Assembly (NCBI GenBank): GCA_026122225.1 | Contig: JANEZZ010001389.1 | Span: forward strand, 222,555-286,554 | Direction: 5' to 3' | Length of the DNA stretch: 64,000 bases | From: Heloderma charlesbogerti | Taxonomy: Eukaryota > Chordata > Lepidosauria > Squamata > Helodermatidae | Shown here: positions 53,847 through 64,000 of the stretch, in pieces | How the letters are laid out: each line of letters begins with the position of its first letter | Numbering within the stretch: the stretch's first letter is position 1 | Position numbers and translations under genes: made by a program | Notes under the pieces: model-generated | Database searches by the model: none | Seen by the model: only the letters and a program-made list of their open reading frames with translations | What the model was told of the DNA's origin: nothing

Positions 53847-56800
53847 TCTTGTTGTTCAGTCGTTAAGTCGTGTGCGACTCTTTGTGACCCCATGGACCAT
53901 AGCATGCCAGGCCTTCCTGTCCTCCGCTCTCTCCCGGAGCGTGCTCAAGTTCATATTCATTGCATCAGTGATGCTATCTAGCCATCTCATCCACTGCCGT
54001 CCCCTTCTCCTTTTGCCTTCAATCTTTCCCAGCATCAGGGTCTTTTCCAGGACGTTTTCTCTTCGCATTCGGTGGCCAAAATATTTGAGCTTCAGCTTCA
54101 GTATCTGTCCTTCCAATGAGCACTCAGGGTTGATTTCCTTTAGGATGGACTGATTTGACCTCCTAGCAGTCCAGGGGACTCGTAAGAGTCTTCTCCAGCA
54201 CCACAGTTCGAAAGCATCAATTCTTCGGCGCTCAGCCCTTCCTTATAGTCCAGCTCTCACAGCCATACATTACTACTGGGAAAACCATAGCTTTGATTAG
54301 ATGGACCTTTGTCGGCAAGGTGATGTCTCTGCTTCTTACCATGCTGTCTAGGTGTGCCATAGCTTTCCTCCCAAGGAGCAAGCGTCTTTTAATTTCATGG
54401 CTACAGTCACTGTCTGCGGTGATCTTGGAGCCCAAGAAAGTAAAATCTGTCACTGCTTCCATTTCTTCCCCTTCTATATGCCAGGAAGTGATGGGGCCAG
54501 ATGCCATGATCTTAATTTTTTTAACGTTGAGTTTCAAACCAGCTTTTGCACTCTCCTCTTTCACCCTCAACAAGAGGCTCTTGAGATCCTCTTCACTTTC
54601 TGCCATTAGGGTGGTATCGTCTGCGTATCTGAGGTTGTTGATAATTCTCCCAGCAATCTTAATTCCAACCTGTGATTCATCCAACCCGGTATTTCTCATG
54701 ACATACTCTGCATATAAATTAAATAAGCAGGGCGACAATATGCAGCCTTGTCGTACTCCTTTCCCAATTTTGAACCACTCGGTTGTTCCATGTCTGGTTC
54801 TTACTGTTGCTTCTTGACCCTTGTACAGGTTTCTCAGGTAAGGTGGTCTGGTACTCCCATCCCTTGAGGAATTTGCCACAGTTTGTTGTGATCCACACAA
54901 TCAAAGGCTTTAGCGTAGTCAATGAAGCAGAAATAGATGTTTTTCTGGAATTCTCTTGCTTTCTCCATGATGCAGCGAATGTTGGTGATTTGATCTCTAG
55001 TTCCTCTGCCTCTACGAAACCCCGCTTGTACTTCCGGTAGTTCTCGGTTCACATGCTGCTGAAGCCTAGCTTGTAGGATTTTGAGCATCACCTTGCTGGC
55101 ATTTGAAATGAGCTCAATTGTGCGGTAGTTTGAACACTCTTTGGCGTTGCCCTTCTTTGGAATTGGAATGTAAACTGACCTTTTCCAGTCTTGCGGCCAC
55201 TGTTGAGTGTTCCAAATTTGTTGGCATATTGAGTGCAGCACTTTAACAGCATCATCGTTTAGGATTTTAAATAGCTCAGCTGGAATACTGTCATCTCCGC
55301 TAGCTTTGTTGTTCCTAATGCTTCCTAAGGCCCACTTGACTTCACTCTCTAGGATGTCCCGCTCAAGTTCAGTGACCGCACTCTCATGGCTATCAGGGAC
55401 ATTAAGATCTTTCCTGTATAGTTCTGCTGTGTATTCTTCCCACCTCTTCTTAATCTCTCTTAAGGTCCCTGCCTTCTTTGTCCTTTATCATGCCCATCTT
55501 TGCACAAAACGTTCCCTTGAGATCTCCGGTTTTCTTGAAAAGTTCTCTAGTCTTTCCCATTCTATTGTTTTCCTCAATTTCTTTGCATTGTTCATTAAAG
55601 AAGGCCTTCTTGTCTCTCCTTGCTATTCTCTGGAACTCTGCATTCAGTTGGATGTATCTTCCCCTTTCTCCCTTCCTTTTCGCTTCCCTTCTTTCCTTAG
55701 CTACTTGTAAAGCCTCGTCAGACAGCCACTTTGCTTTCTTGCATTTCTTTTTCTTTGAGATGGATTGAGTTGCTGCCTCCAGAACAATGTTACGGACCTC
55801 CGTCCATAGTTCCTCAGACTCTCTGTCCAATAAAGTCTAATCCCTGAAATCTATTCCTCACCTCCACTGTATATTCATAAGGGATATATTTTAGGTCATG
55901 CCTGAATGGTTTATTGGTTTTCCCTACGTTCTTCAATTTAAGCTGAAATTTTGCAAGAAGCAGCTCATGATCTGAGCCACACTCACGTCAGGGTTTTGTT
56001 TTTACTGACTGTATGGAGCTTCTCCATCTTTGGCTGCAAAGTACATAATCAATCTGATTTCGATATTGACCATCTGGTGATGTCCATGTGTAGAGTCGTC
56101 TCTTGTGCTGTTGGAAAAGAGTGTTTGCTATGATCAGCGTGTTCTCTTGGCAAAACTCTATTAGCCTTTGTCCTGCTTCATTCTGTACACCAATGCCATG
56201 CTTGCCTGTTATCCCGGTGATTTCTTGACTTCCTACTTTAGCATTCCAATCCCCTATGATGAAGAAGACATCTTTTTTTGGTGTTAGTTCTAGAAGGTGT
56301 TGTAGGTCTTCATAGAACCCATCAACCTCAGCTTCTTCAGCCTCAGTGGTTGGGGCATAGACTTGAATTACTGTGATGTTGAATGGTTTGCCTTGGATTC
56401 GTACTGAGATCATTCTATCGTTTTTAAGATTGTACCCCAGGACTGCTTTTCCCACCCTTTTGTTGACTATGAGTGCTACTCCATTTCTTCTAAGGGATTC
56501 TTGCCCACAGTAGTAGATATGATGGTCACCTGAATTAAATTCGCCCATGCCTGTCCATTTGAGTTCGCTGATTCCCAAGATGTCGATGTTCAGTCTTGCC
56601 ATCTCATGTTTGACCACCTCTAGCTTACCTTGATTCATTGATCTGACATGCCAGGTTCCTAAACAATATTGTTCTTTACAGCATCGGATTTTCTTTTCAC
56701 CACCAGACACATCCACAGCTGAGTGTCCTTTCGGCTTTGGCCCAGCTGCTTCACTCTTTCTGGCACTACTTAGAAATACCCTCTGCTCTTCCCCAGTAGT

Positions 56801-57054
56801 ATATTGGACACCTTCCGACCTGAGGGGCTCATCTTCCGGCGTCGTCTCTTTCAGCCTTGTGATACGTTCCATGGGGTTTTCTTGGCAGGAATACTGGAGT
56901 GGGTTGCCATTTCCTTCTCCAGTGGACCACATTTTGTCAGAACTCTCCGCCATGACCTGTCCATCTTGGGTGGCCCTGCACGGCATAGCTTGTGGCTTCA
57001 CTGAGTTACGCAAGCCCCTTCGCCACAACAAGGCAGTGATCCATGAAGGAGTTT
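53847..57054 (-). mobile_element. BovB (RTE) LINE, nearly full length
   Basis: A 3,208-bp insertion flanked by ATGAGCCTCT at 53837-53846 and 57055-57064. On the minus strand it begins near CTTCATGGATCACTGCCTTG and encodes an apurinic-type endonuclease (57031-55988: LGTWHVRSMNQGKLEVVKHE, NIDILGISELKWTGMGEF, FIIGDWNAKVGSQE, NQIDYVLCSQRW). The reverse transcriptase follows in pieces (55830-55450, 55241-54834, 54900-54232, with [50 protein letters not shown]). The C terminus (54116-53856) ends [14 protein letters not shown]. At least four frame breaks make it inactive. BovB is the family known for horizontal transfer between squamates and ruminants. Confidence 0.94.
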
Positions 57055-57235
57055 ATGAGCCTCTGCTGGGCTTTAAAAACCTGGCTGTTCAGGAGGGCAT
57101 TTATGGTGGGTTAGGGCTGTTTTAGAGCAGTGTTGTTATGTTATGTTATGTTATGTTGTTTTGTTCAATTGATTATTTAAATTTGTTATTAGTATTGTAC
57201 GTCACCTGGAGTGGCCGGGCAGCCAGCCAGATGGG
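57055..57235 (+). repeat. L2-like LINE, right part after BovB
   Basis: Continues the element at 53690-53846 (LLGFKNLAVQEGIYGGLGL-like), then an AT-rich tail with (TGTTA)n at 57133-57160 and CACCTGGAGTGGCCGGGCAG. Confidence 0.65.
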
Positions 57236-57529
57236 TGGCAAAGAAAACAAACAAACAAAGGGAGGCCCCCTTCCAGAAACTTTCCTTAGTCTGGCCAGCT
57301 ATTTGAGGGCCATCTTTGCAGGTCTCATGAAGAAATGGGATCTGACAGGCTAAACTTTTCCAATATTTTGGGCATCATTAGTCTCCGTTTCTTCTTTTTT
57401 TACAACCCAGACTTGCGGGATTAGTGGGGATCTTGAGAGATCTTCCAATCAACCCCCATTTCATTACAAGATTACGCTTACGTGGGCTTGCTTCTCACAG
57501 GAAACAAAACCTCTCTCTGCTCAAGCAGA
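57236..57529. other. Unassigned interval
   Basis: (CAAA)n-like stretch at 57248-57259; otherwise nothing recognised. Confidence 0.3.
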
Positions 57530-57785
57530 GTGAGGAATAATGGGCTCAAGTTACAGGAAACCAGATTCCAGCTGAACACAAGAAACATCCTGACTGTTAG
57601 AGCAATACGACAATGGAACCCATGACTTAGGGAGGTAGTGGGCTCTCCCACACTGGAGGCATTCAAGATGGGGCTGGACAGCCATCTGTCAGGGATGCTC
57701 TGACTTGGATTCCTGTACTGAGCACGGGGTTGGACTTGATGGTCTTACAGGCCCCTTCCAACCCTACAATTCTATGATTCTATTA
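57530..57785 (+). mobile_element. CR1 LINE 3' end
   Basis: AATAATGGGCTCAAGTTACA, CAATACGACAATGGAACCCA, ATGCTCTGACTTGGATTCCT and the tail CTACAATTCTATGATTCTAT. Confidence 0.93.
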
Positions 57786-58079
57786 ATCTGCCGGTGAAGC
57801 CAAATTACACAGGTCTGCTACCAGAATGTAGAAACTCTTGTGAAGTCCACTTTTTTGTTCACTAACCCGCTACACAAGTGCTAAGGAACTGGGTGAGGGC
57901 ACCCTACGGTGAATTTCAGGCTACCTCAAACAATACACCGACAGGAGCAGGAAAGCTTAATTGTTGCAGATCGTCTTGATTGCACTGCTTCTTTCTCTTT
58001 TTTTGCATGCTGGGCCCACGCCAATAATTGTCAGTACACAAGTGGGACCTGCAGCAGAATCTCCCCCGATACAGACCTG

Positions 58080-58240
58080 TGTGATCATTAAGATCATTGG
58101 AGGAGGTCTTGCTGGTGGTACTGCGACCTGCAGACTGATGTCTCACAGCAAGCAGGCCTTCTGCATGGTGGCACCCAATTATTGAAATGATCTCCCTCCT
58201 GGTATTGGGGAGGCACCAACTGTATCATGCTTTAGGGCAG
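58080..58240 (+). repeat. L2-like LINE fragment
   Basis: Frame remnant with QAFCMVAPNY then NDLPP, as in the L2-like AFSVVAP..WN.LP motif. Confidence 0.55.
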
Positions 58241-58449
58241 AATCCTATGGGGATAGTCGGCCACCGAGCTTGGAGGCAACTGACTGTCCAATGCAGGGTG
58301 GGCAGAGCACAGAGGGGATCTTCTCCTCTGTGCTCCAGCAGCCTTGCCTTTGTGGCTAGACAGCCAATTTCAGCTGTCTAGCTGGAGCAGTTTTGAGCAG
58401 GGGGCGGGGGGGGGGGAGGCCAGACAGCATGCAGGGAGCATCATACCAG

Positions 58450-59160
58450 ATCATACAATAGTAAGGTTGGAAGAAGCCTACGAGGCCATCGAGTCCAACC
58501 CCCTGCTCAGTGCAGGAATCCAAGTCAGAGCTTCCCTGACAAATGGTTGTCCAGCCTCATCTTGAGTGCCTCCAGTGTGGGAGAGCCCACCACCTCCCTA
58601 GGTCATTGGTTCCATTGTTGTATTGCTCTAACAGTCAGGAAGTTTCTCCTGATGTCCAGCCGGAATCTGGCTTCCTGTTACTTGAGCCCATGATTCCTTG
58701 TCCTGCACCCTGAGATGATGGAGAAGAGATCCTGGCCTTCCTCTCTGTGACAACCTTTCAAGTCCTTGAAGAGCGCTATCATATCTCCCCTCAGTCTTCT
58801 CTTCTCAAGACTAAACATGCTCAGTTCTTTCAGTCTCTCCTCATAGGGCTTTGTTTCCAGTCCCCTGATGATCCCTGTTGCCCTCCTCTGAACCCTCTCC
58901 AGTTTGTCTGCATCCTTCTTAAAATCTGGTTCCCGGAACTGGACACAGTACTCCAGATGAGGCCTAACCAGTGCTGAGTAGAGGGGAACTAGTACTTCCC
59001 AGGATTTGGAAGCGATGCTTCTATTAATGCACCCCAAAAGAGCATTTCCCTTTTTTGCAGCCACATCACATTGCTGGCTCATCTTCAGCTTGTGATCTAC
59101 AACAATTCCAAGATCCTTCTTGCTTGTAGTGTTGTTGAGCCACGTATCCCCCATTGTGTA
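58450..59160 (-). mobile_element. CR1 LINE, 3' part
   Basis: Reversed CR1: tail at 58450 (TCATACAATAGTAAGGTTGG), then frame 59160-58678 with YTMGDTWLNNTTSKKDLGIV, HKLKMSQQCDVAAKKGNALL, LVRPHLEYCVQF and MFSLEKRRLRGDMIALFKD. The frame is largely open. Confidence 0.93.
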
Positions 59161-59369
59161 ACTGTGATTTTTCTGCCATCCCTGCCCCGCTCCCAGAAAC
59201 GGCCCATTTCCCCCCACTCTGCGCTGCTGTTACGAGTGCAGAGCTGGGGACGAACTGTGCTGCCTATGAGGCGGCAGGGCTGGGGAGGCAGTTTTCTGGG
59301 ACCCGACTTCAGAGCCCTGGCTCCAAGGTCAGTTCCCAGGAAATGAAAAATCCTATAGCCATAGGTTTG
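59161..59369. other. Unassigned GC-rich interval
   Basis: Lies between the CR1 element and an L2-like tail. No family recognised. Confidence 0.3.
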
Positions 59370-59640
59370 CACCTTTAGGCATCAATGAAAGACCCATTTC
59401 ATTACCCAGGTCTTCCCTGAGAAAATGTGCAGCCCAGTCTGATTGTAATTATGGTGTTGTTGGAACTGATTATTTCATTGCTTGTAATGATGTTGTTACA
59501 GTTTTGTATTAACGTTTTAGCAGTTTTTATCTATTTTAATTGTATTTCATGTCTGTTATACTGTATTTTGTGAACCATTTAGAGATTTTTTAAATATGTT
59601 CAGCAGGGTATGAATTTATTAAATAGATAAAAATAAAATA
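59370..59640 (+). repeat. L2-like LINE 3' tail
   Basis: CATTACCCAGGTCTTCCCTG, an AT-rich body, TTGTGAACCATTTAGAGA and AAATAGATAAAAATAAAATA. Confidence 0.6.
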
Positions 59641-59944
59641 AAATTCTTGCAGCATGGAGAGCTCCTGTTCAGGTTGGCAGCCAGCCATCCCACTGTGCCC
59701 TCTCATTCCCCCTCTCCTCCAGTTTTCCATCTCCTCCACCCCTACCCTAACATTCTACCTTCATGCCCACTGAGGTCGCTCAGAGCCCATTGGGCTGGTT
59801 TCTGGAGTTTTCCCCCTATAAGCGTTTTATGTTGATATTCTGAACATCTGCCAGGCCTGCTGATACCTCTGTTTTGTGCGTGGCTGTTGCAGTTTGGGCA
59901 ATATAAGGATCCCCACTCAGAGAATGGACCTGGCTCTTTCTAAT

Positions 59945-60015
59945 TGGCAGCCTTCCCCAACCTGGCGCCCTCTAGATGTGCTGGACTGCAACTCCCATCA
60001 TGCCAAGCCACCGTG
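59945..60015 (+). repeat. Interspersed repeat fragment
   Basis: CCAACCTGGCGCCCTCTAGA followed by TGCTGGACTGCAACTCCCAT; same family as 33000-33107. Confidence 0.55.
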
Positions 60016-60079
60016 GCCATCAGGGATGCTGGTATATAGGATGCAGAAATGATGCTGTTAGAGTGGTGTGTAGAGATAA

Positions 60080-60520
60080 GCCACCTCTGACTTATTTATA
60101 TAAAATATTTGTTGGATGCCTTTCATGGTAGTGTCCCTTCCAACAAAACTGATACGGTAAAAACAGCCAATGTTCATAAAAACAACAAACACTGAAACAC
60201 AAACACCAGCATAAAACATCTGGCCTAGACAGTACTAAAAGCACGCAACACAATTCCAGGTTCAAGCCAGAACAGTCTGGTCAAGCATAATCAGGTGGAA
60301 AGCTGGAGTGAACAAGGGAGTTTTCTGGGCCTTCCTAAAAGCCTACAATGGTAGGGCCTGAAAGATCCCCAAAGACAACTTATTCCAAAGGTGTGGGGCC
60401 ACTGTTGAAAAGGCCCTCTCTTGTGTCCTTGCACAAGAGCGCTATCCTATCTCCCCTCAGTCTTCTCAAGGCTAAACATGCCCAGTCCTTTTCGTCTCTC
60501 CTCATAGAACAGGAATGAGT
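60080..60520 (-). repeat. L2-like tail joined to a CR1 scrap
   Basis: The part 60080-60434 is a reversed L2-like 3' end (TTCCAAAGGTGTGGGGCCAC, GAAAAGGCCCTCTC). The part 60435-60520 switches to reversed CR1 (AGAGCGCTATCCTATCTCCC, GGCTAAACATGCCCAGTCC). Confidence 0.65.
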
Positions 60521-61334
60521 CTGCTCATGTCTTACTGAGGCAAAGTGGGTGTCAAAGGAACCACACTGTGCAGTAGACCCCAGTGCAGTAAATGAGGATG
60601 CCTCTGCCTTTCTCTCCTCACTCTCTTCCTCCTGGCAGTAGACAAGAAGGCATGTGTGAACAGGAGCAGACGGTCAAAAAAGGGGGTGGGCAGAGGAGAG
60701 AGAGAGAGAGAGGTGGGTCACCACGTTTGGTACACACACAGATTATGATTTAAAGAACCTTCCAATTTGGGCAAGACCCTATACTCCCCTCATCCATGGT
60801 TCTTCAGGTGTTGGAAAATGGATACATTCGTCCTCCTACACTACTCATGTGAAGTACCATATAACACGAGGGTGTAGTGCATTCCCTTGTACGCTTGTTC
60901 AAATACTCGTCCCCTCATTTTTAAGGGGAAAACATTTGTGCCTTGATGTTTATGGTGGAGGGGATCTTGTCCCTGCTTCTCCACCATGCAGGGCAATGGA
61001 TAGGCTAAGTGAGTAAGTGTATGGACCAGCCAGTTTTGGCCGCTGGGTCACTGCCCAACAGAGTGAGCCAGGATGCCATGGCCTCTCATTAAATGGAATG
61101 GGTAGCCCATCCCCCTCTGAAACTCCGTACTCCATTTTTCTGTCTCCTAAGCCTCCGTTTCCACATCAATCTTCCCCTTGGGCAGTATTTGCCAACATAG
61201 CAAAAAAAACCTAAGGCCGATTGGCAGGAAGCCTCTGGCCTGGGCCATGCAGCTGTGTGATGGTTCATATTGTCATGCTCACCCCACTTCCCAGACTGGG
61301 GGTGAGTTCCAGAGGTGCAGTGCTTGGCCAGGTT
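60521..61334. other. Unassigned interval
   Basis: A short (GA)n tract near 60694-60712; no gene or clear element recognised. Confidence 0.3.
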
Positions 61335-61500
61335 TGATTTCCTTTGGAAAGATGGCCACCAAGTTGGATGGCTTTAAAAGAAGGTTAGACAAATTCATGG
61401 AGGAGAAGGGTCTGAATGGCTACTAGTCCTGATGGCTATGTGCTGCCTCCTGTATTGGAGGCAGTATTTCTATGTGCACCAGTTTTGGGGGATCATTGGG
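61335..61500 (+). repeat. CR1/L3-like LINE 3' end
   Basis: Coding remnant TKLDGFKRRLDKFMEEKGLN followed by CTACTAGTCCTGATGGCTAT and TGCTGCCTCC, matching the end of the LINE at 14590-17272. Confidence 0.85.
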
Positions 61501-64000
61501 TTGTGTGGTGTGTGTGGTGTGTGCACTCTTGACACTCCCCATGGCTCTACTTGATGGGTTTTCCCGAGCAATGGTCAGTGATTTGGAACAGTAGAGTTGA
61601 TGTGAAGGAGTACACTGGTATGAATACCACGTGTTATACACACATAGGCATGGAGTGGATCAGAGCGACAGTCCTCAGCATGGCCCTTAGTAGTACGTAG
61701 TAAACTCCTGCTCGGTGACGATAGTGAAGGTGTTTTCGTTCAGCCTGGATGAGCTCCTTTTGAGTCAAATGTTATGGTCTCTTGAAGCAAGCTCGCCCAT
61801 ATCTCATATTAATTCGCGCACAAAGTCGTGCCCACAGTATACAATATCCCTAACAATGCTTTCTAGCAAAAGATAGTCGGTATTTAAGTTGGTTCTTCCC
61901 ATCTTCCTTGGGTCACTTTGGAGTCATATTGGGCACTTGTTCAATTGCACAAAGCCCCATTTAATACCTGGCCTTTGGTGGCCAACTCGACTTGGAGTTG
62001 GAATTTAATGATCGCATCTAAGATATAGCGGGTTTGTTTGCGTTGTAGCTATGTTTTAACGGTAAGTGAGCATATGTGTTTATATCCATAGATCACTTCA
62101 AACACCCAGACATGATCCGTTGACACCCTAGTAAATTACCATTTAATTAATTAATTAGAGAAGAGCGACCTTTTTTTATTTTAGACATAATTTGCAATTT
62201 CTTGTGAAGCTCAAGTTAATCCTCATTCTCTAATGGTTTTGATTTCTGATTTGTATTTTAATAAAGCAATCCAAAAAATAAAATACAACATCTACAAACA
62301 AAAAATCATCTCCACGTGATAGTCGGCTGTTTCAATGCGACTGATGGCGAAAAAGAGATGGCCCTTAAACCGCTCCTTTTAGTGTTTTGGTATCTTTGGC
62401 TCCAATCTAAATTGACTAAACCAAGCGAGCTCCAACATCACACCTCTCTCCAGACGGCGGTTTATTGTTTCAGTGTCAGTGTGTCCGATGTCTGCTACAC
62501 CTGCCTAGGAGGGCTACTGAATATGATAGATCCTTTGGCCTTTTCAGCTTCACGGTGTCCCCTTGTGTCCTTTGGACATCTGGAGAGCTTCCAACAACTG
62601 TTGTTCCAAGTACCCTCCCCCACCAAATTTGCGACTAATCCTTTCTTCTTGAGGGGACATTGGCCTGCTTGTTTTCAAGAGATTGGTTTGAGCGTTCCTA
62701 ACACTTTTGTGAAGGGGCACGATTTACGATATGGTTCAGTGTCTCTGTAAAACCATATTCCCCCAAGTCCAGACACCAAGTGCTAGCTGTGTTGAGTGAC
62801 CCATAGACGCTTTCCAGACAGTTTTCAGGGTTTCATAAGAACACAAAGAAGTAGCAGTACTGCCTGTGTATGATTATTGATTTCAGCTAAAAACAAAAAA
62901 TAGAATTGACTTCAAAAGCTCCAGCTTATTTTTGCACTCTTTTATATTATCCATGACTTCTACAGAAGTAGGATGAGTTCAGCACATAGTGCAGCAACCG
63001 TGGTGTGGGGAGCATGCATCAGTGGGAAGCCCACAAGCAGGAGCAGAGTGCAGGTAGTCACCATTGCCCACTTGTCAGTATCCCCAGCAACGTGGTAGAC
63101 AGAGGCAAATCGCCACTGTGCATGTGGAAGAGTAGTGGTTGTACTTTTAATTTCCCCCCCACTGAATTTCTAGTAGTTGAAGTGAAGGAGAAGTCTTAGC
63201 ACTCATATTCAGGCCGCTATCAGCTGGAGCGTCTAGGGCGAGAGTTCATTGATTTGGCGGCCCCTGATGATTGTAGTATGCCCATCCACTGGAAGACATG
63301 ATTATTTTCCAAATGGCTGGCATGACCCAACTCTGGGGAGGGAGGGGTTGCGGGATTCTGTTTGTGCATCCAAGCAGAACGAGATGGAAACACGCTCCTT
63401 GATGGCTGCTTGTTCCCTTTGAAGGATTAGGGGCAGCGGATTGATTCTAGAGATTATCTCCACATCCTTGACTGATCCTTCGGGGGGAAGGTGCAAACTC
63501 CTTCGGCAGAAAATACTAAGGGAACTCTGAATCCCAATTCCGTGAATACAGCTTAATTATAGATTCTAGGAGCAATACAATCGCCTCCATGCTTCTCAGG
63601 GATAAGTCATTAGGTCTGTTCGCCCCACTCACTCCGAGCCACATGAGTGCTCCAACCCAGATCATATAGTTTACGGGAGGAGTTTCAACCTGGTCAGGTG
63701 ACTAGTTTGGAAAGGGGCCTCAATAGATGCCCAATAGGTAAGCCTATGATTGAAAGCCTATCTGAGTATGGTACAAGGTAAGATGGGGGAATTTTGATGT
63801 CTGATGATGGCAGCTCAGTGAATGCAATGTTCATGTCTTGCCGAATAATAGTGTGGTTTTGGGAAACCCACACACCTTCTTCGATGACCTATCCTAGCAG
63901 TTGTCATGCAGACAGGGGTAATGAGCAGCAGGGACTCTGATGTTAGGCGGAACTATTGAAACAGAACCCCTCTCTCTTGCCTCCCAAACATGGAATCGTC
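61501..64000. other. Unassigned interval to window end
   Basis: No recognisable coding exon or clear transposon. Open frames (longest about 144 codons at 62316-62750) show no family motif. A degenerate reversed CR1/L3-type tail may be present at 62990-63105. Confidence 0.35.

Noticed and set aside
54293..54817. Plus-strand frame of about 174 codons inside the BovB element
   Set aside because: It is the antisense shadow of the BovB reverse transcriptase.
62316..62750. Plus-strand frame of 144 codons near the window end
   Set aside because: No recognisable domain, no splice or promoter context, and unremarkable length for chance.

Overview
This window looks like nuclear DNA of a squamate reptile (lizard or snake). 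The evidence is an intact type-2 vomeronasal receptor (V2R) gene with reptile-style flanks, a SCAN-KRAB-C2H2 zinc-finger gene, a BovB (RTE) retrotransposon of nearly full length, many CR1 and L2-like LINE fragments with the CR1 3' tail (ATTCTATGA), and tRNA-derived SINEs. All assignments come from reading the sequence; no database was searched.

Layout. Positions 1-6.2 kb hold repeats, mainly two insertion sites of a non-autonomous hAT-type DNA transposon packed with palindromes. One of these sites is a copy nested inside another copy. Positions 6,562-21,919 (minus strand) hold a six-exon V2R gene. Its splice sites, phases and joined frame all agree and give about 857 residues: signal peptide, ligand-binding domain, nine-cysteine domain and seven membrane segments. 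Its introns carry two more hAT copies, a CR1/L3-like LINE that itself contains a CR1 tail and a second hAT-like element, and a truncated BovB. Positions 22-28.6 kb hold duplicated V2R-flank segments, a scrap of a second V2R membrane exon, L1 and CR1 remnants and a PIF/Harbinger transposase remnant. Positions 29.0-31.2 kb are a 2.2 kb minisatellite in which palindromic GGGGAGCTCCCC blocks alternate with (GT)n.

Positions 35,100-44,866 (minus strand) hold the zinc-finger gene: SCAN exon, linker exon, a likely 26-nt microexon, a 127-nt KRAB-A exon and a terminal exon with 12 intact and one degenerate C2H2 fingers. Its 5' end lies at a CpG island (about 44.9-46.1 kb) that contains a near-perfect palindrome of about 194 bp with facing ZNF143/THAP11-like motifs. 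A 1 kb G-rich minisatellite with a 240-bp higher-order repeat follows. Positions 48.3-49.6 kb (plus strand) hold a V2R first exon split by an L2-like insertion. Positions 53,847-57,054 hold a 3.2 kb BovB inserted into an L2-like element with a 10-bp target duplication. The last 2.5 kb shows nothing recognisable.

The two host genes are unrelated in function: one is a pheromone receptor of the vomeronasal organ, the other a probable KRAB-type transcriptional repressor. The most unusual structures are the hAT family with palindromes built of palindromes, the promoter palindrome and the SacI-palindrome minisatellite.
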